From an uncultured Bacillota bacterium (GTDB lineage: Bacteria > Bacillota > Clostridia > Christensenellales > Borkfalkiaceae), in NCBI GenBank assembly GCA_949297575.1, contig CASFTB010000009.1, forward strand, positions 1 through 47,359: 47,359 nucleotides of DNA, read 5' to 3'. How positions within the stretch are numbered: position 1 is the first letter of the stretch; the number at the start of each line of letters is the position of its first letter. This document shows positions 1-6,454 of the stretch, one piece after another. The notes beneath the pieces are model-generated. The model saw only the letters and a program-made list of their open reading frames with translations. It searched no databases and was not told the origin of the DNA. Both the position numbers and the translations under genes were made by a program.

Positions 1-52
1 CGGCGGAAAAACCGCCGCCGCGCCCCTTTTGCGCGCCGCACCCCGAAAAACC

Positions 53-89
53 GACAGACATCCGCAGTTTACGGCTGCGGATGTCTGTC
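53..89. terminator. Stem-loop, probable terminator of an upstream gene
   Basis: A perfect 15-bp inverted repeat (53-67 against 75-89, arm starting GACAGACATCC) encloses a 7-nt loop and is followed by TTATAT. A smaller hairpin (CGGCGG, five A, CCGCCG) lies at 1-17. The U tract is short, so termination is plausible but not certain. The gene it would serve lies outside the window. The 90-183 stretch after it holds only the leader of the recombinase gene, with a TATAAT at 159-164 that lacks a recognisable -35. Confidence 0.55.
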
Positions 90-183
90 TTATATCGGCG
101 TTTTGTGATAAACTTTTGTCATGTGTTTGCCTCGCTCGGTCGGGCGCGTTATCATGAATATAATCAACGTGAGGTGAACAGAG

Positions 184-1095
184 ATGAAGTACATAGAGTG
201 GCTCAGAAAATGGCTGGATTTTTACGTAAAACCGACGGTGAAGCAGCGTACGTTCGAGCAATACGAGGGCATCGTGCGCAGGCAGCTCATTCCGCGCCTG
301 GGAGGGTACAGGCTGGACGCGCTTCTCCCCGCCGTCTTGCAGGAATTCACGGCGGAGCGCTGCGAGCGCTACGCCGCCAACACGGTCGGCGGCATCGTGT
401 CCGTGCTCAAAAGCTCGCTGAAAGCGGCGCAGCGAACGGGCGTCATCGACCGTGAATACACGGACAGCATCCGCATGCCCAGGGCGCGGGAGAAGGAAGT
501 GAGCTGCTTTTCCGTGGAAGAGCAGCAAAAGATCGAGCGCGCCGTTTTGAAGAGCGGAAAGGACCGCCTCTTCGGCATCGTCCTCTGCCTCTATACGGGC
601 CTGCGCATAGGGGAGCTCATGGCGCTGCAATGGGCGGACATCGACCTGCGCAAGGGGGTGCTTTCGGTGACGAAGACCTGCCGCGACTTCTGGCGGGGCG
701 GGCGGTGCGTCCGCCTGCTGGATACGCCGAAGACCGCCTCTTCCAAGCGCGGCATCCCCGTCCCCAAACAGCTCCTGCCCCGCCTGCGCGCCATCGGGGC
801 GCGCAGCGCGAGCCCCTTCGTCATCAGCGGCAAGGCGGGGGAAGACATATCGCTGCGCGCCTATCAGAAGATGTTCGAGCGGTTTCTGGCGCGCGAAGGT
901 ATCCCGCACAGGGGCTTCCATGCGCTGCGGCACACCTTTGCGACGCGCGCGCTCGAATGCGGCATGGACGTAAAGACGCTCTCCGAACTGCTGGGGCATA
1001 AAAACGCGGCGATCACTCTCAACCGCTACGTGCACAGCCTGCTTGAGCACAAGCGGGAGATGATGAACAAGCTGGGCAGGCTCCTGCGGGAATAG
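184..1095 (+). CDS. Tyrosine site-specific recombinase, likely DNA invertase
   Basis: 303 aa with an N-terminal SAM-like core-binding domain (about 1-100) and a C-terminal catalytic domain of the phage integrase family. All catalytic residues are visible: Arg141 in TGLRIGEL, Lys183 in TPKTASSKRG, His246 and Arg249 in HALRH, His272 in LGHK, and the nucleophile Tyr282 in NRYVH. The start is ATG 184, preceded by GAGGTG at 171-176. No excisionase or phage genes are adjacent. Instead, two inverted 27-bp repeats lie 25 and 202 bp past its stop and bracket a promoter. The adjacency suggests that it inverts this promoter, as invertases of phase-variable promoters in gut bacteria do; that role is inferred. 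A remnant of an integrated element is the alternative. Confidence 0.93.
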   Translation: MKYIEWLRKWLDFYVKPTVKQRTFEQYEGIVRRQLIPRLGGYRLDALLPAVLQEFTAERCERYAANTVGGIVSVLKSSLKAAQRTGVIDREYTDSIRMPRAREKEVSCFSVEEQQKIERAVLKSGKDRLFGIVLCLYTGLRIGELMALQWADIDLRKGVLSVTKTCRDFWRGGRCVRLLDTPKTASSKRGIPVPKQLLPRLRAIGARSASPFVISGKAGEDISLRAYQKMFERFLAREGIPHRGFHALRHTFATRALECGMDVKTLSELLGHKNAAITLNRYVHSLLEHKREMMNKLGRLLRE

Positions 1096-1110
1096 GGCTT
1101 CCGGTACATA

Positions 1111-1156
1111 AAAAAGGCCGTACACCTAATGTTTTAATAGATGTACGGCTTTTTTT
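1111..1156. terminator. Bidirectional terminator built on the left recombination site
   Basis: The stem GCCGTACA (1117-1124) pairs with TGTACGGC (1142-1149). It is preceded by a run of A (1110-1115) and followed by a run of T (1150-1156), so it can terminate transcription in both directions. The stem and loop consist mostly of the left inverted repeat 1120-1146. It would end the recombinase mRNA and also stop the leftward promoter of the neighbouring segment before it reads antisense into the recombinase gene. Inversion would separate the outer GGCC from the inner GGCTTTTTTT half and weaken it. Confidence 0.8.
1120..1146 (+). repeat. Left inverted repeat (recombination site) of the invertible segment
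   Basis: This 27-bp site matches the reverse complement of 1297-1323 at 25 of 27 positions. It has 11-bp outer arms (GTACACCTAAT and AATAGATGTAC, matching each other's complement at 9 of 11) around a 5-bp spacer, GTTTT. Paired arms around a short asymmetric spacer are the usual layout of a tyrosine recombinase crossover site. The spacer is in the opposite orientation to that of the right site, which predicts inversion rather than deletion. Confidence 0.88.
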
Positions 1157-1179
1157 GCTTGCTTGCTTATCCGTGTTAC

Positions 1180-1208
1180 ATTCTATCACAGGATGTTCAC
1201 ATTGTCAA
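1180..1208 (-). promoter_or_regulatory. Near-consensus sigma-A promoter inside the invertible segment
   Basis: On the minus strand there is a perfect -35 TTGACA (1203-1208), a 17-bp spacer and a -10 TAGAAT (1180-1185). The bases upstream of the -35 are an A/T-rich tract (about 1209-1240) that could act as an UP element. In this orientation it transcribes only about 60 nt before the bidirectional terminator at 1111-1156. Confidence 0.88.
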
Positions 1209-1265
1209 TACTTATTTTAAAAAAAAGTTTAAATTTTTCATCCTGCGCCCGGTCGGGCATTTTTT

Positions 1266-1294
1266 AAGCGCGGTCATGCCGCGCGCTTTTTTTT
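1266..1294 (+). terminator. Rightward terminator inside the invertible segment
   Basis: AAGCGCG (1266-1272) pairs with CGCGCTT (1282-1288), and T continues to 1294. A weaker GCCC/GGGC hairpin followed by six T lies just upstream (1247-1265). The opposite strand carries A runs at these points, so the signal is one-directional. It insulates the LytTR gene in the present orientation. Confidence 0.65.
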
Positions 1295-1296
1295 AT

Positions 1297-1323
1297 GTAC
1301 ATCTATTAAAACAATAGATGTAC
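1297..1323 (+). repeat. Right inverted repeat (recombination site) of the invertible segment
   Basis: A 27-bp site with perfectly complementary 11-bp arms (GTACATCTATT and AATAGATGTAC) around the spacer AAAAC. It is the inverted partner of 1120-1146 with only two mismatches. In the inverted state its arms would form a hairpin in the 5' leader ending 6 nt before the GGAGGA Shine-Dalgarno of the LytTR gene, without a U tract, so it should not terminate but might affect translation. Confidence 0.88.
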
Positions 1324-1351
1324 AAGTTCGGAGGACGGGATACTGACGGCA

Positions 1352-2095
1352 ATGAGCGGGGGAGAACGGCTGATACAGATCGCCATCGTGAGCGAAGACA
1401 AGCAGATCTCGGACGCCGTAGAGGCGTTTTGCGGGATCTATTGTGCCGCGCAGGGCAAGCCGTATCGCTGTACCGCCTTTGCAGACGCCGATTCGTTTGC
1501 CGCGGCTCTGTACCCGGCGATGTACGCCGTCATCATCAGCAGCTGTGCGGGCGGAGAAAAGGCGCTCGCCCGCCTGAGGGCAGCCGGTCCGCAGGCAGGC
1601 ATCATCCTGTACGCAGAGGACGCCTGCACCTCCATGTGCGGCTACGCCATCGATGCGAGCGGGTTTTTGACCCTCCCCATCGGTTACGAGCCCTTTGCCG
1701 AAAGTTTCGAGCGCGCCTGCCGCCGCGCGCAGAAGGAGAGGGGGAACAACCTCCTCGTCAAGGACGGCTGGGAATTCCGCCGCATCAGCGTCAAGGACGT
1801 CAGGTTCGTGGAAGTGAGCGGCCACTTCCTCATCTACCACCTGTTCGACGGCGCCGTCACCCTGCGCGGGCAGCTGCGCGGCGTGGAAAAACGGCTGGAG
1901 CAGGAAGGCTTTTACCGCTGTTCCGTCAAATACATGGTCAATTTGCGCTACATCGAGTGCCCCGCCCGCAACGTCGTGCGGGTCGGCTCGAGCGAGATCC
2001 CCGTCTCGCGGCGCAGAAGAGGGGACTTTTACGGGCGGTTACGCGGAAGCGGCCGCCTCGGCGCACCTCCCTGCGAGGGCGCGCCCGTATCCTGA
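1352..2095 (+). CDS. LytTR-family regulator with degenerate receiver domain
   Basis: 247 aa. Residues about 8-130 have the layout of a response-regulator receiver, with the acidic pair Glu15-Asp16. The phosphoacceptor Asp is replaced (YAVIISSC, Ser63/Ser64), and the usual LxKP lysine is replaced by LTLP. Residues about 140-237 form a LytTR DNA-binding domain ending in a recognisable CSVKYMVNLRYIE block. It is therefore probably a phosphorylation-independent DNA-binding protein. GGAGGA at 1330-1335 is 16 nt from ATG 1352, a long gap; an in-frame CTG at 1343 is better spaced but a rare start. It is the first gene after the invertible segment, so it should be the direct target of the switch. The next gene starts 51 nt later, after a TATAAA (2116-2121) without a good -35, which might be a regulator-dependent promoter. 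No histidine kinase is nearby. Confidence 0.82.
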   Translation: MSGGERLIQIAIVSEDKQISDAVEAFCGIYCAAQGKPYRCTAFADADSFAAALYPAMYAVIISSCAGGEKALARLRAAGPQAGIILYAEDACTSMCGYAIDASGFLTLPIGYEPFAESFERACRRAQKERGNNLLVKDGWEFRRISVKDVRFVEVSGHFLIYHLFDGAVTLRGQLRGVEKRLEQEGFYRCSVKYMVNLRYIECPARNVVRVGSSEIPVSRRRRGDFYGRLRGSGRLGAPPCEGAPVS

Positions 2096-2146
2096 TTTGT
2101 GCGGGGGAAATACCGTATAAATAAAAATCTTTTTTGGAGGAGTAGT

Positions 2147-5100
2147 ATGAGAAGCAAAGCAATCAATCGGCGCTTCACAAAGCTTGCGGTCGGTTTGCTG
2201 GCGTCCGCGCTGGCAATATCGAGCTTTGGCCTTGTGGCGCCCGGCACGCTCGATGCGAAAGCAGGCGTGCTCGATGCTGCGCAGGACCTGTACGAATCGG
2301 ATTACAATTCGTACATGGACACGATTAAGGCGAGCAGCGAACTCAACATCGAGATCGCCGGCGAAGGCTTCGTCCTGATGAAGAACGAGGCGGACGCGCT
2401 CCCGCTCGCAGCGGACGAGAGGAACGTCACCGTCCTTTCGGCGTTCATGGAGTACGGCGGCGGCGGCTCGGGCGCGCAGGGCGTTCCCACCAACAACAGC
2501 ATCGCCGCGCAGAACGACTGGATCGGCACATCGGAGAAGACCGTATATGAAGGCCTCGAATATAATGAGGCTGACGGCTTCGAGATCAACGCCCAGGCGG
2601 AACAGCTCGTCGGCACCAAGGGCATCGGCATCAACGAAAACGGTCAGGCTGCCGACTACAAGTACATGACGCTGGACGACACCAACGGCACCGTCGAATT
2701 CCAGGGCCACAAGTACAGCTATCTTGCCGAAAACTTCTATAAGGACATCGAAGCTTCCTACAAAAATTACGGCACCGCGATCGTCACGATCAGCCGTACC
2801 GGCTCCGAGTTCGTCGACAACCAGTCGCACGACGTCGCAGGCCACGAAGATACGACCGATCACTACCTGACCCTGACGGATGCGGAGGAAGCGCTCCTCG
2901 CGTACGTGAAGTATCAGAAGGCGCAGGGCAACTTCGATAAGGTCGTCATCCTCCTGCAGACCCCTGCAGTCATGGAGATCGAAAACATCAAGAACGACGC
3001 CGACTTTGACGCCATCCTCTGGCTGGGCACCCCCGGCTGGAACGGCAACCTGGCGCTGGGCGGCATCCTCTCCGGCAGGACCAACCCCTCCGGCCGCCTC
3101 GTCGACTTCTGGATGAACGACTTCTACACCGACCCCACGATGTACAACGTGCTCGGTTACACGCCCGGCAACTACGCCATCAACAATGAGCAGGTGACGG
3201 ACGGCCTGAACGGCACGCCTCCTCAGCCCGGTCAGCAGGCCTCTTCCGGCGACGGCAGCAGCACCATCGAGATGGTGATGGATCCCGCCGTTGCGGGCTA
3301 TACCGAGAACAGCACGTACCACCTCGCCATCGACTACGCCGAGGGCATCTACATGGGCTACCGCTATTACGAGACCGTGTACGAAGAGCTCCTCGCGGCG
3401 ACGGATAAAGAGACGGCGGACGCCTGGTATGAAGCCACGGTCGGCTTCCCCTTCGGCTACGGCCTCTCCTATACGACCTTCGAGTATTCCAACATGCAGG
3501 TCGATGTGACGAGCCTCACCGAAGCGAACATGGAAGGGGACATCACCGTTTCCGTCGACGTCAAGAACGCCGGTACGGTCGCGGGCAAGACGGTCGTGCA
3601 GCTCTACAGCTCTCCCGAGTATTTCGAGGGCGAGATCGAGAAGGCTGCCGTCAACCTCGTCGGCTATACCAAGTCTCCGGTCATCGAGCCGGGTAAGACG
3701 GCGACGGTCGAGGTCGTCATCAACGCCAAAGATCTGGCGGACTTCGACTACGATGACGCGAACAAGAACGAGCATTTCGGCTACGAGATCGATGCCGGCG
3801 ACGTCGTGCTCAAGATCATGGACAACTCGCACGACGTCCTTTTGGAGAGCACGCTCTCTGCCGCGGCAGACATCAACTACGAGCAGGACGACGATCCTAC
3901 CACCCCGAACAACATCTATTCGCAGACGGGCAACGAGTGGGAGCTGTACAACACCCTGTCCTATAACTGGCTGCTGAACGAGGAAGACCATTACCTCAGC
4001 CGCACGCAGCTCATCGACGGCACCGAAGTCGCGCTCGAAATGGATTGGGAGCCCGGCACCCCGAACGATCTGCAGCTGCAGCTCGGCTACATGCTCGACA
4101 CCGAGGGCAATCGTACCTTCAAAGAGAAGGCGTTCCGTGCCATCGACAACCAGCACATCTCCAACAACAGCGGCGCACAGGCCAACGCCGGTACCGCCAA
4201 GTTTGACTTCGACAACCGCCTCACCGCCGCGGTCGAGACCGACTACGAGAACCTCTGGACCAAGAGCGAGGAAGATATCCCCGCAGACTGGACGCAGGGC
4301 ACGGGCGTGAAGGGCGAAAACGGCCTGTATGCCATCACCCTGCAGGATATGAAGGGCGTCGCCCTCGACGATGAAAAGTGGGTCGACTTCATGAACCAGT
4401 TCACCTGGGATGAGCTCACCGCGCTGGTCACCAGCGGCTCCTTCTCCACGGCGGCCGTTCCCTCCGTCGATAAGCCCCGCACCGTCGATCCCGACGGCCC
4501 GAACCAGCTGAAGAACGGCGTCCTCGATGACGGCACCTCCGTCGTCGGCTGGGGCTGGGTGGGCGCACCCGTCATCGCTTCCACCTGGAATGCAGAGCTC
4601 GCCTACGAGCAGGGCAATGCCGTCGGCAACGAGTCCCTGTGGATGAACGTCAACGGCTGGTACGGCCCCGCGATGAACACGCACCGCAACCCGCTGGCAG
4701 GCCGTAACTTCGAGTACTACTCGCAGGACGGCGTCCAGGGCGGCATCGTCGCTGCGGCGGTCATCAAGGGCGCTACCGATATGGGCATGCACCCCTACAT
4801 CAAGCACATCTTCCTCAACGATCAGGAGACCAGCCGTATGGGCACGATGACGTTTGCCACCGAGCAGGCTATCCGTCAGATCTATGCAAAGGTCTTCGAA
4901 CTGTGCATCACCGACGGCAACGGCAACGGCACGATGTCTGCCTTCAACCACATCGGTCTCTCCACTTCCGTCGGCTACGCGACGAACATCCAGCTCTATG
5001 AAAACGAGTGGGGCATGGACGGCGTCTCCGTCACGGATATGTATTCTGAAGACACCCCCGCATGGAACGGCGATACAATCGTCCGTGCGCACACCATCCC

Positions 5101-6337
5101 GCTCGGCAGTTCTCGGGCCTTCACCAATGGCACGTGGAACGCAGAGGAGAACATGGTCTACCTCGATGAAACGACCGCCAGCCCCACGCAGTGGTTCTGG
5201 ACGCGTGACACGGCGCAGCGCATCTTCTACGTCATCGGCAACGGCAACTCGATGAACAACGGCATCGAGACGAAGGTCTTCGTCGGCGGCGAGGTCGAAC
5301 TCACCGTCAACGTCAACCAAGTCGTCAACGATCAGGCCATCCTCTCCCTGGATGACATCGACGCGGCGGTCAGCGCAGCGTTCGGCGATGCCGGCTACGA
5401 AGTCGTCTCTGTGAGCGTGCCCGAAGGCATGACCTCGGAAGTGACGGATACGGCAGTTACCGTTTCCGGCTACATCAGCGAGGCCGGCAGTTACACCGGT
5501 GCGGTGAAGGTGCGCGGCAACGACGGTTACGGCTACATCGAAGAAGACCTCGAGTTTGAGATCGTCGCCCGCATCGCCGGGCAGGTGGGCAGCTCCGTCT
5601 CCTTCTTCGGCGGCACGGTCGAGCACCCCGCAACGGTCGATCCCGACGTCGTGGCCTCCGCAGATACGGTCGGACAGTTCGCTGAAATCAAATATGAGAT
5701 CGTCGGCGAAGATCACGGCTTCACCGTCGATGATAAGGGCGTCGTCAGCGGCTCCATGGTCGAAGGCGAATTCTCCATCACCGTCAAACAGTCCGGCAAA
5801 CAGGTCGTCGGCAGCGGCGGCTGGAGGCCTTCCTACAGCCTGAGAGATGTCGAGTACACCAAGACGATCACCCTCTTCGGCAGCGAAGAGAGCGGCGGCG
5901 GCCTCGATATCAGCTTTGCGATCGATGACCAGGGCAACCTGATCGTTACCTATCCCGACGGCACTTCGCAGAACCTCGGCCACGTCGTAGGTGATGACGG
6001 TCAGGCCGGTGCACAGGGCCCCGCAGGTCCCGCAGGCCCCGCCGGTGAACAGGGCCCCGCAGGTCCCGCAGGCACCGCAGGCACCGTGATCGAAGGCTTC
6101 GAGATCAACGAAAACGGCGAACTGGTCGTGACCTACGGCGACGGCACCACCGAGAACCTCGGCAAGGTCGTCGGCGAGAAGGGCGACAAGGGTGACAAGG
6201 GCGACAAGGGCGACGCCGGCGAAGCTGCCGAAGGCGGCTGCGGCGGTTCCATCGCCACCGTCTCCGTCGTCGGAGCGGCTGTGCTGCTCACGCTCGCAGG
6301 CGCGGCGTTCGTTCTCCGCAAAAAGACGAACAACTGA
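2147..6337 (+). CDS. Surface-anchored GH3 glycosidase with permuted domains and collagen-like stalk
   Basis: 1396 aa, starting at ATG 2147 after GGAGGA (2136-2141). A signal peptide covers about residues 1-38. The GH3 modules are in reversed order: C-terminal sandwich first (from about 64, IAGEGFVLMKNE), then a fibronectin-III-like domain (from about 434, GFPFGYGLSYTTFEY), then the TIM-barrel domain (about 740-1040). The barrel has NTHRNPLAGRNFEYY, the KH pair 886-887 and the probable nucleophile Asp964 in SVTDMY. This order is known in some Firmicutes beta-glucosidases. Next come two copies of a short module (NGELVVTYGDGT type), each followed by collagen-like Gly-X-Y repeats (about 1283-1314 and 1344-1360), and a final membrane helix with a KK tail. 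It probably acts on beta-linked glycans outside the cell; the substrate is unknown. There is no LPXTG motif. Confidence 0.88.
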   Translation: MRSKAINRRFTKLAVGLLASALAISSFGLVAPGTLDAKAGVLDAAQDLYESDYNSYMDTIKASSELNIEIAGEGFVLMKNEADALPLAADERNVTVLSAFMEYGGGGSGAQGVPTNNSIAAQNDWIGTSEKTVYEGLEYNEADGFEINAQAEQLVGTKGIGINENGQAADYKYMTLDDTNGTVEFQGHKYSYLAENFYKDIEASYKNYGTAIVTISRTGSEFVDNQSHDVAGHEDTTDHYLTLTDAEEALLAYVKYQKAQGNFDKVVILLQTPAVMEIENIKNDADFDAILWLGTPGWNGNLALGGILSGRTNPSGRLVDFWMNDFYTDPTMYNVLGYTPGNYAINNEQVTDGLNGTPPQPGQQASSGDGSSTIEMVMDPAVAGYTENSTYHLAIDYAEGIYMGYRYYETVYEELLAATDKETADAWYEATVGFPFGYGLSYTTFEYSNMQVDVTSLTEANMEGDITVSVDVKNAGTVAGKTVVQLYSSPEYFEGEIEKAAVNLVGYTKSPVIEPGKTATVEVVINAKDLADFDYDDANKNEHFGYEIDAGDVVLKIMDNSHDVLLESTLSAAADINYEQDDDPTTPNNIYSQTGNEWELYNTLSYNWLLNEEDHYLSRTQLIDGTEVALEMDWEPGTPNDLQLQLGYMLDTEGNRTFKEKAFRAIDNQHISNNSGAQANAGTAKFDFDNRLTAAVETDYENLWTKSEEDIPADWTQGTGVKGENGLYAITLQDMKGVALDDEKWVDFMNQFTWDELTALVTSGSFSTAAVPSVDKPRTVDPDGPNQLKNGVLDDGTSVVGWGWVGAPVIASTWNAELAYEQGNAVGNESLWMNVNGWYGPAMNTHRNPLAGRNFEYYSQDGVQGGIVAAAVIKGATDMGMHPYIKHIFLNDQETSRMGTMTFATEQAIRQIYAKVFELCITDGNGNGTMSAFNHIGLSTSVGYATNIQLYENEWGMDGVSVTDMYSEDTPAWNGDTIVRAHTIPLGSSRAFTNGTWNAEENMVYLDETTASPTQWFWTRDTAQRIFYVIGNGNSMNNGIETKVFVGGEVELTVNVNQVVNDQAILSLDDIDAAVSAAFGDAGYEVVSVSVPEGMTSEVTDTAVTVSGYISEAGSYTGAVKVRGNDGYGYIEEDLEFEIVARIAGQVGSSVSFFGGTVEHPATVDPDVVASADTVGQFAEIKYEIVGEDHGFTVDDKGVVSGSMVEGEFSITVKQSGKQVVGSGGWRPSYSLRDVEYTKTITLFGSEESGGGLDISFAIDDQGNLIVTYPDGTSQNLGHVVGDDGQAGAQGPAGPAGPAGEQGPAGPAGTAGTVIEGFEINENGELVVTYGDGTTENLGKVVGEKGDKGDKGDKGDAGEAAEGGCGGSIATVSVVGAAVLLTLAGAAFVLRKKTNN

Positions 6338-6368
6338 CCTGAACGGATGTAACTGAGAACTGATGTTG

Positions 6369-6399
6369 CGGCTTCGGCGAAACCAAGTAGCCGAAGCCG
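6369..6399 (+). other. Intercistronic hairpin without U tract
   Basis: CGGCTTCGGC (6369-6378) pairs perfectly with GCCGAAGCCG (6390-6399) across an 11-nt loop, in the 117-nt gap between the GH3 gene and the lipoprotein gene. A smaller TCGGCC/GGCCGA hairpin follows near 6411-6427. With no T run after it, this reads as an mRNA processing or 3'-end stabilising element rather than a full terminator. It could let the first cistron accumulate more than its neighbours. Confidence 0.6.
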
Positions 6400-6454
6400 T
6401 AATTTCGATTTCGGCCTCCATCGGCCGATGCAAATCTGAAAAGGAGAAAGGACT

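Larger units (their letters stand above)
1147..1296. promoter_or_regulatory. Invertible promoter segment (inverton), OFF orientation
   Basis: 150 bp, AT-rich on the left and holding a hairpin on the right, bracketed by the two inverted repeats. It contains a leftward promoter (1180-1208) and a rightward terminator (1266-1294). As drawn, the promoter faces the recombinase end and the terminator faces the LytTR gene at 1352, so the downstream train should be silent from this promoter. After inversion (position x becomes 2443-x), the -10 would sit near 1258-1263, about 90 bp before the LytTR start, and the terminator would face away. The sequence evidence is direct; the switching itself is inferred. 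Confidence 0.85.

Noticed and set aside
81..455. Plus-strand open frame overlapping the integrase start.
   Set aside because: It lacks a ribosome binding site and overlaps the integrase, whose catalytic residues are all present in the other frame.
184..1323. Phage or integrative-element integration site (attL/attR) next to the integrase.
   Set aside because: The repeats are inverted, not direct, no phage genes lie beside them, and the spacer orientation predicts inversion.
6000..6230. Repetitive stretch considered as a tandem repeat or CRISPR-like array.
   Set aside because: It encodes Gly-X-Y collagen-like repeats in frame with the GH3 gene and lacks regular spacers.
2147..6337. Misassembly or frameshift as the reason for the reversed GH3 domain order.
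   Set aside because: The paralogue at 8194 has the same order without any break, and reversed GH3 enzymes are known in Firmicutes.
6240..6337. LPXTG sortase signal at the GH3 C-terminus.
   Set aside because: No LPXTG-type motif is present before the membrane helix; only a helix with a KK tail is seen.
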